A stretch of DNA of 64,000 nt from Emticicia sp965283955 (GCA_965283955.1 CBDIQW010000001.1:3596001-3660000), one strand, 5' to 3'; shown: positions 43,706-52,837, counted from the first letter of the stretch. Notes: generated from the sequence alone by a model not told the origin. A program made the numbers and translations.

Positions 43706-44538
43706 AAAAGGTGTTTATCAAAAATCAAATCGAATCTATCGAGTAAGATTTCTTCGAGATGTTTATGATATTCGGGAAATGATGGCAAATTGTTATGTCC
43801 ACCACCGTAAATAGGTACTAAACGAGTTTTCTGCGGGGCAAGTTTTGCCAGCTTTACACTCGAACGAAACGGTATCAAGAAATCTTTTGTGCCATGAATG
43901 ATATAAATTGGGCATTTCACAAACTTGATATATTTATCGGTTCGGATAGAAAACCGCAGAATCATCGTAACGGGCAAAAATGGCAAAAAACGATTCGTTA
44001 ATTGTGAAAAACTATAATACGGAGCATCGAGAATTAAGATTTTTGGGTGATTTTTTGATGCCAATTTACAAGCAAATCCCGAACCCAGTGAGCGTCCGTA
44101 AATGACAATATTTTTTTCGTCGTAACCTTTCGTAAGCATCTTATGATAAACCACTTGTGAGTCTTCGTACATTCGGTCTTCGTGCCGTTTACCCGTACTT
44201 TTTCCGAAGCCTCGGTAATCTATCATCAACACATCATAATCATGCGAAATGAAATCTTTGGCATATTTTGCCCAACCTTTGATGCTGCGAGTATTTCCAT
44301 GAAAATAAATAACGAGTCCACGAGTTTCTTCGCCTATATCATAAAAAAGCAGTCCATTGATTCTCGCACCGTCGGGCATATCGAAGAAAAGTTCTTCAAA
44401 ATGGTCGTCGTACCGAAACTCAAAATCTTGCGATAGCTTTTCGGGCTTAAAAATAAAATACTCTTGTACTTTATAGGCCACTATGCAAATAGTGACGTAT
44501 AAAACTATTACTAAAACAATGATTTCGGTAACAGACAT
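43702..44538 (-). CDS. Alpha/beta hydrolase, membrane-anchored
   Basis: 278 residues, same design as the gene below it: N-terminal anchor (IIVLVIVLYVTICIVAYKV), IYFHGNTRSIKGWAKYAKDF, MIDYRGFGKSTGKR, nucleophile YGRSLGSGFACKL, acid GTKDFLIPF, catalytic His YGGGHNNL. Members resemble BEM46/ABHD13-like serine hydrolases of unknown substrate. The pair is a tandem duplication that has diverged. Confidence 0.9.
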   Translation of the reverse strand: MSVTEIIVLVIVLYVTICIVAYKVQEYFIFKPEKLSQDFEFRYDDHFEELFFDMPDGARINGLLFYDIGEETRGLVIYFHGNTRSIKGWAKYAKDFISHDYDVLMIDYRGFGKSTGKRHEDRMYEDSQVVYHKMLTKGYDEKNIVIYGRSLGSGFACKLASKNHPKILILDAPYYSFSQLTNRFLPFLPVTMILRFSIRTDKYIKFVKCPIYIIHGTKDFLIPFRSSVKLAKLAPQKTRLVPIYGGGHNNLPSFPEYHKHLEEILLDRFDLIFDKHLF

Positions 44539-44630
44539 AGGGCATCGTTTTTAAAACAATGCGAATTTATTAATTTTTGGGAAATATTATGCGATATGCT
44601 CCAAATAAGAATGAATTGTGAGAGAAGGAA

Positions 44631-44704
44631 TGTAGCACAATTTTCTAAATTGTTGTGTTAATGACAACAATTTAGAAAACGGAACGCCGCCCGATTGTGC
44701 TACA
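44631..44704. repeat. Nested palindrome with GGAACGCCGCCCG
   Basis: Outer arms TGTAGCACAAT (44631-44641) / ATTGTGCTACA (44694-44704); inner perfect 16-bp stem TTTTCTAAATTGTTGT (44641-44656) / ACAACAATTTAGAAAA (44664-44679). Between the arms on one side is AAAACGGAACGCCGCCCG (44676-44693), the reverse complement of 6630-6648. Lies after the SerB-SerA gene; a composite REP-like element. Confidence 0.7.
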
Positions 44705-44710
44705 GCTATT

Positions 44711-46600
44711 TTAATATAACATTCTGAAACGAATTGTCTCGTCGATGTCTTTGATTTCTTGAATAAACTCGTTGGTATAACCCTTGCTAATATCCATAAT
44801 TACGTAGCCAATTGTTTCATTAGTTTTCAGATACTGACCAATGATATTGATGTGATGTTTCGCAAAAATATTATTGATTTTAGCTAAAATACCTGGTACA
44901 TTTTGGTGAATATGTAATAAGCGGTGTGAATCACGCAACAATGGCAATTGTACTTCTGGGAAGTTTACACTGCCTGTTGTGCTACCGTTATTCATGTATT
45001 CGAGCAAACGCTCAGGAACATAAAGTCCGATACCTTCTTGAGCTTCTTCGGTGCTTCCACCGATGTGCGGCGTAAGGATTACGTTTGGTAAACCACGCAA
45101 TTCATTCTCGAATGGTTCGCTATTAGTTTTTGGTTCGTAAGGAAATACGTCAACGCCTGCACCTGCAACTTTTCCTGATTTGATGGCTTCTACCAAAGCA
45201 GGAACTTCGACTACGTGTCCACGAGCGAGATTCATGAAAATTACGCCATCTTTCATTAATTCAAACTCACGTTTGCCAAACACATTGGTGTTTTCTTTAC
45301 GACCATCAATGTGCATACTTACTACATCCGAAACTCGTAAAACTTCTTCCAAAGAGCGACATTTCTTAGCATTTCCGATAGGCATTTTATCGACAATATC
45401 ATAGAAATAAACCTCCATGCCAAGAGCTTCACCGATAACCGAAAGTTGTGTACCAATGTGTCCGTAACCAATCAAACCGAGTTTTTTACCACGAACCTCA
45501 AAGCTATTATTGGCCGATTTATCCCATTTACCAGCGTGCATTTGGTTACTTTTTGTGAATACATTACGAATCAACAAAATCATTTCGCCAATCGCCAGTT
45601 CAACTACTGAGCGAGTATTGCTATATGGTGCATTGAAAACAGCAATACCTTTTTCGGTACACGTTTTGAGGTCGATTTGGTTTGTTCCGATACAAAATGC
45701 ACCCACCGTGATGAGTTTGTCAGCATTTTCAAGGACTTTTTTCGTCAAATTAGTTTTTGAGCGAAGTCCCAAAATCGAAACTCCTTTTATTTTTTCTGAT
45801 AGCTCTTCCTCATCCATTGCCCCTTTGTGCGTTTCTACATCAAAACCTTCACGTTTGAATGCCTCGATAGCAACTGAGTGAACGTTTTCGAGTAATAAAA
45901 CTTTAATACGGCTTTTCGGATAGGATTGGCTACGAGGCAGTTTATTCAAATACAAAAACTCATCGAGCGATGGCACAATGTGATCAGCTTTAGCCGTAAC
46001 TTTCTCACGTTCAACGTTTTCGGTGAAAGCATAGAAACGATTGGCCAGCCCCGAAGCACGAAGTTCGTAGTCGGTATAGCCATCGCCAATGGCATACACA
46101 TCGCCATCGAGATTTAATGAACTTAGTAATTTTACTTTACCTTTTTCGTGAGCCAAAACATTATCTTGGTCAACGCCAATGATATTATCTTCAGCATCAA
46201 AAACGAAAGTATTGGCATATACGTTTTCTTCTTTCAAGCCCATTGACGTAACGATTGGCACAATGAATTCTTTGAAACCGCCAGAAACGATTAAGATATG
46301 GTCAGCAAATTCACGCAAGAATTTTTCGTTGCGTTGGAATGATTCCGACACTTGTGTATGAAGAAAATCAACTAATTGATTGATATGCGAACGATTAGCC
46401 TTCAATAACTCGATTCGGCGGCTAAGAGCTTCCGAAAAAGTAATTTCACCATTCATTCCTTGCTCGGTCAGACTTCTGATTTGAGCAACTACTTTTTCTT
46501 GATTGGCACTTCCTGCCAAAGCAATATTGGCGAGTTCATCAAGGCCTTCTACTTTTGTAAAAGTGCTATCGAAATCTATGATATAATAGGTATTGTTCAT
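44711..46600 (-). CDS. Fused HAD phosphatase (SerB-like)-phosphoglycerate dehydrogenase (SerA)
   Basis: About 629 residues. Residues 1-215 are a HAD phosphatase like phosphoserine phosphatase: IIDFDSTFTKVEGLDEL (nucleophile Asp), ILIVSGGFKEF, AIGDGYTDYEL. Residues about 230-545 are D-3-phosphoglycerate dehydrogenase: ITVGAFCIGTNQIDL, NAD site GLIGYGHIGTQL, NLARGHVVEV (Arg), LTPHIGGSTEEAQ (His). An ACT domain ends the chain (VPGILAKINNIFAKHHINIIGQYL), probably for serine feedback. It joins the first and last steps of serine synthesis. Start at ATG 46600. serC is not in the window. Confidence 0.92.
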   Translation of the reverse strand: MNNTYYIIDFDSTFTKVEGLDELANIALAGSANQEKVVAQIRSLTEQGMNGEITFSEALSRRIELLKANRSHINQLVDFLHTQVSESFQRNEKFLREFADHILIVSGGFKEFIVPIVTSMGLKEENVYANTFVFDAEDNIIGVDQDNVLAHEKGKVKLLSSLNLDGDVYAIGDGYTDYELRASGLANRFYAFTENVEREKVTAKADHIVPSLDEFLYLNKLPRSQSYPKSRIKVLLLENVHSVAIEAFKREGFDVETHKGAMDEEELSEKIKGVSILGLRSKTNLTKKVLENADKLITVGAFCIGTNQIDLKTCTEKGIAVFNAPYSNTRSVVELAIGEMILLIRNVFTKSNQMHAGKWDKSANNSFEVRGKKLGLIGYGHIGTQLSVIGEALGMEVYFYDIVDKMPIGNAKKCRSLEEVLRVSDVVSMHIDGRKENTNVFGKREFELMKDGVIFMNLARGHVVEVPALVEAIKSGKVAGAGVDVFPYEPKTNSEPFENELRGLPNVILTPHIGGSTEEAQEGIGLYVPERLLEYMNNGSTTGSVNFPEVQLPLLRDSHRLLHIHQNVPGILAKINNIFAKHHINIIGQYLKTNETIGYVIMDISKGYTNEFIQEIKDIDETIRFRMLY

Positions 46601-46605
46601 GAAAA

Positions 46606-46626
46606 CCCCCAGCCCCAAAGGGGAGC
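46606..46626. repeat. CCCCCAGCCCCAAAGGGGAG element
   Basis: Member of the CCCC(T/A)AAGGGG family, just upstream of the SerB-SerA start. Confidence 0.55.
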
Positions 46627-46647
46627 TATTTTTAAATGAAATAATAT

Positions 46648-47169
46648 TTATTGTAACGCTATTCTGATATGCTCAAAATGATGTTTAGTGTGCCAAGCAG
46701 CCATGCTCAGTGCCTGTGCTAAAGTGAGATTTATCTGACGTAATGAGTGAAAGAATGTTTTATCAAAATCACTTTCCGACATATTTTTCATCAGTAATGC
46801 CCATCTTTTGTGCGTAGCTTCAAGCAATAACAAAGCATCGGTTGGTGGCGTACTGGATATTTCAGCGGTGGCATTCCAAGCATTGATATTGGCCACAAAT
46901 CCAACAGGATTTTCGTCAGAAAGAGCTTGTTTGAAACGAGCATAGTGCATGATGTGCATATCTGAAATGTGGGTCAATAATTGACGTACATTCCATGCTC
47001 CTTCACGGTAGGATTTGGCCAAATCTTCGTCAGAAAGTTTCTTGGTAAGTCGCTTATACTTAGCAGGATACTTCTCAATGATAGCAATATTACGTTCGAT
47101 TTCTTGGACCGAATAGTTTTTTTTAGGTGTCCACTTTCCGATAGGATACTGTCGTTGTTCGAGTGTCAT
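46648..47169 (-). CDS. DinB family protein
   Basis: 173 residues of the DinB/YfiT-like four-helix fold. Likely metal ligands are His in VRQLLTHISDMHIMHYARF and the pair in AWHTKHHFEHIRIAL near the C-terminus. Substrate unknown; these proteins are often thiol-dependent transferases. Upstream of the SerB-SerA gene on the same strand, 47 bases away, possibly co-transcribed. Confidence 0.88.
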   Translation of the reverse strand: MTLEQRQYPIGKWTPKKNYSVQEIERNIAIIEKYPAKYKRLTKKLSDEDLAKSYREGAWNVRQLLTHISDMHIMHYARFKQALSDENPVGFVANINAWNATAEISSTPPTDALLLLEATHKRWALLMKNMSESDFDKTFFHSLRQINLTLAQALSMAAWHTKHHFEHIRIALQ

Positions 47170-47209
47170 TGCCGAGAAAGGTTTTGTTGTAAATTCAAAT
47201 TTACGGACT

Positions 47210-47488
47210 ATTTTAGAACAACAAGTTAGAAAGACTATTGATTTTATAGAAATAAATAAATAGTGAAGAAAGTTCTTTAAATAGTCCTAAAAACAGTAGA
47301 ATATTTTGTGAAAATTAGTTATTTGTGATTAGTTATTGGGGGAGGTTGATTACTGAGAAATTGGTGGACTGGTTATTGGTAGACTTGTTATTGGGAAATT
47401 AGTTATTAGTTATGAATGAAATCTTGCTTGGTAAATTTTTATTATTTACTCGCTATCATGGAACTGCGTATTGGAGGAATTGTTATGA
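47210..47488. repeat. TTAGTTATTGGT word repeats; no gene
   Basis: Gap between the DinB gene and yidD. It contains repeated TTAGTTATT and TTATTGG(T/G) words (about 47318-47412), otherwise AT-rich with no recognisable gene or promoter. Confidence 0.45.
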
Positions 47489-47551
47489 TTAACCATTAAC
47501 CATTAACCATTAACCATTAACCATTAACCATTAACCATTAACCATTAACCA
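47489..47551. repeat. Nine tandem copies of TTAACCA
   Basis: Perfect 7-base tandem repeat, 9 units, ending one base before the yidD stop triplet (47553-47555). Variable-number repeat candidate. Confidence 0.95.
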
Positions 47552-47552
47552 A

Positions 47553-47765
47553 TCAAGGAACAGGGTCATAGCCGTGCAAATGGCTCCACGGACCGCAACG
47601 GGCGATGCGTTTGGCAGTCAGCCAAAAACCTTTGAAAAAACCATATTTCTGAAATGCTTCGACAGAATACTGAGAACAAGTAGGCGTGTAGCGACACGAT
47701 GGCGGAAACCAAGGAGAAATGCCTGCTTGATAGAGTCTTACAAGAAAAATGGCGATGTATTTCAT
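47553..47765 (-). CDS. yidD: Membrane protein insertion efficiency factor YidD
   Basis: 70 residues from ATG 47765 (the TTG at 47783 is less likely). Classic sequence VRLYQAGISPWFPPSCRYTPTCSQYSVEAF, with the three conserved Cys, and RIARCGPWSHLHGYDPVP. It assists YidC-dependent insertion of membrane proteins at the inner membrane. Usually near rnpA and yidC; here it precedes no such gene but lies downstream of ubiE and porT. Confidence 0.95.
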   Translation of the reverse strand: MKYIAIFLVRLYQAGISPWFPPSCRYTPTCSQYSVEAFQKYGFFKGFWLTAKRIARCGPWSHLHGYDPVP

Positions 47766-47849
47766 TGATAAAAAAATAGACAAAAGTCGTTAAAATTTGC
47801 TTTTACAGACCTAACAATTTTTGTCTAAAATAGGTTGCTTGCAGCTTCC

Positions 47850-48584
47850 TTATTCAAATAATATATAGAGCGTAACCGTGTGTGTTGTCAAGCGGTCAAC
47901 GCCTTGAAGGGGCGTATTTCTATTGTTTACAGGGTCAACGAGGTTGTTGAGTCCGTGTGAAAAATGAATTTCGGGCGAAAACTTGAAATATTCTCTAAAA
48001 AACTCAATTCCTGTGCCATATTCGACACTAAAATCGTTAGTTTTTGTAACAAACTGCTGTCTTCTTCTTCTATTCACGGCGTTGGTTTCCACGGCATAGC
48101 GTAATCCTCCAAATACATACATTCTCACATTTCCGCGTCTTTCAGATTTATACTTAAACATCATCGGAAGTTCAAACCAAGCTGTTTCTCTAAGTTCAGT
48201 ATTTTCTTTAAACTTATTAGGGTCGCTGTCGGGTAGAGCCATATCAATATATTTATACTCTAACTTTCTGCTGTAAATTGCTACGGTTGGCAAAACTCTA
48301 AAATCAAAATAATCATTGAGTCTGAAATTAGCTAAACCTCCCATTTTAAGTCCGAACGTAGGAGGCGAAGTAATACTATAATAATTATCTTTATTGACAA
48401 AATAGTTATTAAACTTTACATTGAAATAAGTATTCGGTAGCCCCAAAAAATAACCAAATCTCAATGTTTTTGCATCATAATCGGCTTGAAAATGGCGACG
48501 AGTTTGTTGAGCAAACACATTTTTTGAAAGGATGGCTACTAAAAAAAGACTAATCGTAAATCTAAGAAAAGGGATTTTTTTCAT
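47850..48584 (-). CDS. porT: PorT-like outer-membrane beta-barrel protein (type IX secretion)
   Basis: 244 residues, cleavable signal (RFTISLFLVAILSKNVFAQ), then an eight-strand-like barrel: LRFGYFLGLPNTYFNVKF, PTFGLKMGGLANFRLNDYFDFRVLPTVAIYSRKLEYKY. The pattern and its position directly after ubiE (24 bases) match porT of gliding Bacteroidota, needed for the type IX secretion machine. Assignment rests on pattern and neighbourhood. Confidence 0.8.
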   Translation of the reverse strand: MKKIPFLRFTISLFLVAILSKNVFAQQTRRHFQADYDAKTLRFGYFLGLPNTYFNVKFNNYFVNKDNYYSITSPPTFGLKMGGLANFRLNDYFDFRVLPTVAIYSRKLEYKYIDMALPDSDPNKFKENTELRETAWFELPMMFKYKSERRGNVRMYVFGGLRYAVETNAVNRRRRQQFVTKTNDFSVEYGTGIEFFREYFKFSPEIHFSHGLNNLVDPVNNRNTPLQGVDRLTTHTVTLYILFE

Positions 48585-48608
48585 AAATAAATTAAAGACT
48601 AAAACTCA

Positions 48609-49334
48609 TCAAGGCTTTTTGCCAATGTAAATTGAGCAAACGCCAAACGTAAGCGGAATACATTTTGTCTGACGAAATCCTGCTTTTTCAAATACCTTCA
48701 AGAAGTTTTCTCCTTCTGGAAATGCCTTTACTGATTCGGGCAAATAGCTGTAAGCCGAACTATCGTTTGATACTAATCGGCCAATGAAAGGCAGGATTGT
48801 TGCGTTGTAAAAATTGTATAATTGCTTAATAACGGGAGTTTTAGGATTTGAAAATTCCATGACCATGCACGTTCCACCCGATTTGGTTACTCGACACATA
48901 TCTGTTAGACCTTTTTCGAGATTTTCAAAGTTACGTACTCCAAAAGAAACGATAACGGCATCGAAAGTATTGCTTTCAAACTGCAATTTCTCAGAATCGC
49001 CCATTTGAAGTTCGATTTTGCTTTCTAATCCCAATTTCTTCATTTTCTCACGCCCGAACGATAACATTCCTTCCGAAATATCAACGCCTATTACTTTTTC
49101 GGGTTTAAGTTGCTTAACGGCTTCAACGGCCAAATCGCCCGTACCCGTTGCAATGTCCAAAATCAACTGTGGTTTTTCGGCACGCAACATCGAAATAGCC
49201 TTTTTTCTCCACCAAAAATCAATTCCACCACTGAGCAAATGGTTCAAGAAATCATATTTAGGCGAAACATTATCAAACATTTCGGCAATTTGCTCACGCT
49301 TGCTGCTGTCTTTTTCTTTGTAAGGTACTACCAT
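48609..49334 (-). CDS. ubiE: Demethylmenaquinone methyltransferase
   Basis: Class I SAM methyltransferase making menaquinone from demethylmenaquinone. 241 residues: FDNVSPKYDFLNHLLSGGIDFWWRKKAI, SAM site ILDIATGTGDLAVEAVK, VSFGVRNFENLEKGL, and YSYLPESVKAFPEGE, all typical of UbiE/MenG. In this phylum the quinone is menaquinone, so menG is the functional name. First gene of ubiE-porT-(yidD). Confidence 0.95.
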   Translation of the reverse strand: MVVPYKEKDSSKREQIAEMFDNVSPKYDFLNHLLSGGIDFWWRKKAISMLRAEKPQLILDIATGTGDLAVEAVKQLKPEKVIGVDISEGMLSFGREKMKKLGLESKIELQMGDSEKLQFESNTFDAVIVSFGVRNFENLEKGLTDMCRVTKSGGTCMVMEFSNPKTPVIKQLYNFYNATILPFIGRLVSNDSSAYSYLPESVKAFPEGENFLKVFEKAGFRQTKCIPLTFGVCSIYIGKKP

Positions 49335-49464
49335 TATCGTGGAGCGATTCTCCAGAATCGCTTATGTTGATTGATTAATTATTTTAATGCCAGTTTGCAA
49401 AATTACAAAACTACTATTTGATAACTGATTGATTATCAGAAAAGTTTTTCAGACTTAGATTTTG

Positions 49465-49472
49465 TATCTTTG
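49465..49472 (+). promoter_or_regulatory. -7 element TATCTTTG upstream of ogt
   Basis: TAnnTTTG match 27 bases before ATG 49499. Confidence 0.55.
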
Positions 49473-49498
49473 AAATTAAAAGAATAAGAACCTATTTT

Positions 49499-50002
49499 AT
49501 GCAATATATTAAGCATTATTCGTCACCGATTGGCGTTTTAGAAATAATCGCTAACGATGATTTCCTGACACACGTATTGTTTCGGGAAGCTCAAAAGAAA
49601 CCCAGTAGTCAATTGGAAGAAACCCCCGAAAGTTCTGAAATTATTGATGAATGTATTCGACAATTTGAGGCTTATTTCGATAAAAAACTCAAAGATTTTG
49701 ATTTGCCTTTGCAGCCACAAGGAACTGATTTTCAGCGAAATGTGTGGGAATATCTAAAAACGATTCCGTATGGAAAAACGATTTCGTATCTTGAATTTTC
49801 AAGAAGAATTGGCAACGAAAAAGCTATTCGAGCGGTTGGTACGGCCAATGGAAATAATCCGTTGACGATAATTTTGCCTTGCCACCGAGTCATTGGTTCT
49901 GATGGCAGTTTGGTGGGCTATGGTGGCGACCTTTGGCGAAAAGAATGGTTGCTTCGGCACGAAGGAAGCTTGCCTAATCAGGCACAATTGGGGTTATTTT
50001 AG
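49499..50002 (+). CDS. ogt: Methylated-DNA-protein-cysteine methyltransferase
   Basis: Direct reversal of O6-alkylguanine in DNA by transfer to an active-site Cys. 167 residues. DNA-binding helix YGKTISYLEFSRRIGNEKAIRAVG with the arginine finger, active site ILPCHRVIGSDGSLVGYGG, and C-terminal WRKEWLLRHEGSL. The N-terminal ribonuclease-like domain is short. Cytoplasmic; own promoter element. Confidence 0.95.
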   Translation: MQYIKHYSSPIGVLEIIANDDFLTHVLFREAQKKPSSQLEETPESSEIIDECIRQFEAYFDKKLKDFDLPLQPQGTDFQRNVWEYLKTIPYGKTISYLEFSRRIGNEKAIRAVGTANGNNPLTIILPCHRVIGSDGSLVGYGGDLWRKEWLLRHEGSLPNQAQLGLF

Positions 50003-50021
50003 ATAGTTACAGATAGTTAAC

Positions 50022-50172
50022 TTCCCCTCCTTTTTTCAAGGAGGGGTGCCTGACGAAGTCGGCGGGGTGGTTATTTGCGTGATAAATTGCTTCAAAAGTA
50101 TTCTTTTAACCACCCCGTCAAAATTCGACTTTGTCAGAATTTTGCCACCCCTCCTTGAAAAAAGGAGGGGAA
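50022..50172. repeat. 151-base inverted repeat (MITE/REPIN-like) after ogt
   Basis: TTCCCCTCCTTTTTTCAAGG at 50022 is mirrored by CCTTGAAAAAAGGAGGGGAA ending at 50172; inner arms CGGGGTGGTTA (50063-50073) and TAACCACCCCG (50107-50117). Each half contains a GACGAAGTC or GACTTTGTC core. About 33 bases of unique loop. It fills the ogt-AraC gap. Confidence 0.75.
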
Positions 50173-50232
50173 AATTAAAAACTACATACATCTGTTAGAT
50201 AAATAGTTGAAAATTTGTTTCTACAATAAATA

Positions 50233-51375
50233 ATGTCGGTAAATTTTACAGCAAATACTTTTTCCCTCGGAATTGCGGCTTGCAATTTCTTCATGGCGAC
50301 TATCTTAGTTTTGCTCAATAACCGTGAAAAAATTATTTATTCGACCATTTTCTTAGTAGCACTTTTGCTCGAAATGTGCTACACGTCGGCGTGTGGAGTA
50401 ATTTATTCGCTCAGTAGTTCTCGTATCTATATTCTGATTGAAGAATTCGATTTTTTAATGTTATTGCTCTTAGCACCAACCTTGTTTCATATCAATCGCA
50501 TTACATGCTGTCAACACTTTGATATCTCTTTGCTGCATTTAGTGCCAATAGGAGTCTATATTTTAGTAAATTTTAGGTATTGGCCGCAGTATCCTGAAAC
50601 ATTGGAGCAGTACATGTCTCACCCAATTTGTCAGAGTCATAGTACATTCCGAAAGTTTGTACAGGTACAATTATTGGTTTATAACGTAAGCTGTATTTGG
50701 CTGATTCAGAAACATAATAAGGTTATTGAAGAGCTGATGTCGTCGGTGGAAAATAAAAATTTGCTTTGGTTGCGAGATTTTATGTTGGCTTCCATTGTGC
50801 TTTTTATGGCTTGGATTATGACCGATTATTTGCCTATTCCGCAAGAAACGTATGGCATTATTACCTTAATCTTATCTTATTGGGCAGGCTATAAAGTGAC
50901 GCAACAAAAAGAGGTTTTTACGGAATTTTCCTCAAAAATTGTCTTGGAAACGATTGATAATGTCAATGAATTACCACAAACTCGCTATAAAAATTCGTCC
51001 TTGACCGATAATTCAAAGCGTGAGTTGATGCAGCGAATTGAGTATTTTATGCAAACTCAAAAGCCGTATTTGAATAATGAACTTACGCTGCCAATGCTTG
51101 CCGAAAGCTTGGGTATTTCGACCAATAATCTTTCGCAGGTTTTGAATGAAAGTTTTGGCGAAAATTTTTACAAATTTGTTAATCGTTACCGCATCGAAGA
51201 AAGCCAACGTTTGCTGCTTGATTCCTCTTTTTCACACTACAATATTTTGGGTATTGCCTTCGAGGCGGGTTTCAATTCAAAAGCTACTTTCAATAAAACC
51301 TTCAAAGAAATTACAGGAGTATCGCCTTCAGAATTTATCAAAAACCACCAAAATAAAGAAGTTTTGCAGAAATAA
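50233..51375 (+). CDS. AraC family regulator with N-terminal membrane domain
   Basis: 380 residues. The first ~225 residues contain six or seven hydrophobic helices (for example NTFSLGIAACNFFMATILVLL, FDFLMLLLLAPTLFHI, LASIVLFMAWIMTDYL). The C-terminal ~110 residues are an AraC DNA-binding domain: LTLPMLAESLGISTNNLSQVLNESF and ILGIAFEAGFNSKATFNKTFKEITGVSPSEF (in part). Such one-component membrane regulators sense envelope or extracellular signals. It lies upstream of, and may control, the membrane module at 51549-54473. Confidence 0.9.
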   Translation: MSVNFTANTFSLGIAACNFFMATILVLLNNREKIIYSTIFLVALLLEMCYTSACGVIYSLSSSRIYILIEEFDFLMLLLLAPTLFHINRITCCQHFDISLLHLVPIGVYILVNFRYWPQYPETLEQYMSHPICQSHSTFRKFVQVQLLVYNVSCIWLIQKHNKVIEELMSSVENKNLLWLRDFMLASIVLFMAWIMTDYLPIPQETYGIITLILSYWAGYKVTQQKEVFTEFSSKIVLETIDNVNELPQTRYKNSSLTDNSKRELMQRIEYFMQTQKPYLNNELTLPMLAESLGISTNNLSQVLNESFGENFYKFVNRYRIEESQRLLLDSSFSHYNILGIAFEAGFNSKATFNKTFKEITGVSPSEFIKNHQNKEVLQK

Positions 51376-51417
51376 GTATCATTCTATTTAGTAAGACGTT
51401 TGTTTTTGGTGAAAATT

Positions 51418-51425
51418 TACCTTTG
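51418..51425 (+). promoter_or_regulatory. -7 element TACCTTTG upstream of the membrane module
   Basis: TAnnTTTG match 124 bases before ATG 51549, with a TTTG at 51399-51402 (spacing 15, shorter than the consensus). Confidence 0.5.
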
Positions 51426-51548
51426 TTTCGTTAATTCTACGACAAATTCGACCTAATCAGTTTAGAACAACTTTGAACAGTACTTTATATAATTTTTAGG
51501 GGAAAACCCATTGCTGATTGTCTTAACACAAACACTATTCACTAATTT

Positions 51549-52772
51549 ATGGAAACAGCTATCAACCAGTCTATTACAACCGAAAAAGCATTTTCATCTT
51601 CTTCAAAATTTTTACTTTCCATTCCGCTCTACGTATATGTGAGTGTGATTGCTTCGATGTGCGTGATTCTCGGAATCTTGTGGGATATTGCTTGGCACAT
51701 GAGCATTGGCCGTGACGGGCTTTTTTCGGCACCGCATGTAGTCACTTATATTGGGGCGGCAGCCGCAGGTATTTTTTCGGGGTATCAGGTTTTAAAAACT
51801 TCGTTTTGGGGAAATCAACTCGAAAAAGGTAAAATGGTAAAATTTTGGGGAGTTTTTTACAGTTCATTGGGCGGACTTTTTTGTATTTGGGGCGGAATTA
51901 CTGCTCTTACTTCTGCTCCGTTTGATGATTGGTGGCATAATACTTACGGGCTTGACGTGCAGATTCTTTCACCACCACACACTGTCTTGGCTTTGGGTTT
52001 GTTGAGTGTTCAAATGGGTGCAATGATAGCCGTTTTGGCGTTTTTGAATCGAAGCGAAAAGATAAGCTCACTTTCAGCCGAAGAAAATGCTAAACGCACA
52101 AATCGTTTGCAGTGGATGTTTATTTTCACGGCAGCTTTCTTAATTACTTCTATTTTTACATTCCTTTCTGAATCATTGGGGCGTTGGGCAATGCACGAGC
52201 CATCGTTTTATGAAGTTGCCAGTGCTGCATTTCCATTTATCTTGTTTGCAGCGGGTCGAGCTTCAAACAAAAAATGGGGAGCTACTTATATATGTATCAT
52301 ATTCTTGATTTTTCATTGGGCTGTCAATGCTACGCTAAGGCTTTTGCCTGCCGAACCTCTTTTGGGGCCGATTCATAATAAAATCACTACCTATCAAACA
52401 CTCGGTTTTCCGTTGCTTTTGTTTATTCCTGCATTTGTCACTGATTGGCTACGAGATAAGTTTTCGACCAAAAACGATTGGATTTTAGCACTCATTTTAG
52501 GAGGGGCGTACACAATTATTTTACTTCTCACACACTATCCGTTTGGGACATTTTTACACGAATCTCCATTAGCACGAAATTGGTTTTGGGGTAGTGAATC
52601 TTGGTCGTTTCAGAATGATGCCGACTGGGAATATCGCTTTAAGTTTGGTCCGTGGAGTAATAAACCATTGTCTGAATGGATAATAGGCATTAGTCTTTCA
52701 TTTGTTTTTAGCTTTTTATCGACACGCATCGGTCTTGCTTGGGGAAATTGGATGAAACAAGTGCAGAGGTAG
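51549..52772 (+). CDS. Polytopic membrane protein, family not recognised
   Basis: 407 residues, about ten hydrophobic helices. Conserved-looking His/Trp/Asp clusters at membrane edges: WDIAWHMSIGRDGLFSAPHV (near 38-57), FDDWWHNTYGLDVQILSPPHT (near 125-146), FHWAVNATLR. Such clusters suggest metal or heme ligands, but I do not recognise a family. It has its own promoter element and is followed 65 bases later by an HLHP-motif lipoprotein-like protein; the two look like one unit. Confidence 0.85.
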   Translation: METAINQSITTEKAFSSSSKFLLSIPLYVYVSVIASMCVILGILWDIAWHMSIGRDGLFSAPHVVTYIGAAAAGIFSGYQVLKTSFWGNQLEKGKMVKFWGVFYSSLGGLFCIWGGITALTSAPFDDWWHNTYGLDVQILSPPHTVLALGLLSVQMGAMIAVLAFLNRSEKISSLSAEENAKRTNRLQWMFIFTAAFLITSIFTFLSESLGRWAMHEPSFYEVASAAFPFILFAAGRASNKKWGATYICIIFLIFHWAVNATLRLLPAEPLLGPIHNKITTYQTLGFPLLLFIPAFVTDWLRDKFSTKNDWILALILGGAYTIILLLTHYPFGTFLHESPLARNWFWGSESWSFQNDADWEYRFKFGPWSNKPLSEWIIGISLSFVFSFLSTRIGLAWGNWMKQVQR

Positions 52773-52837
52773 CCCCCAACAGCAGCGGCTGACCGTCCCT
52801 AAGGGGAGTTTTGTTACAATTTCAATCAAATGTAAAA

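Noticed and set aside
47489..47551. TTAACCA tandem array as a CRISPR
   Set aside because: Perfect 7-base units without spacers; no cas genes.
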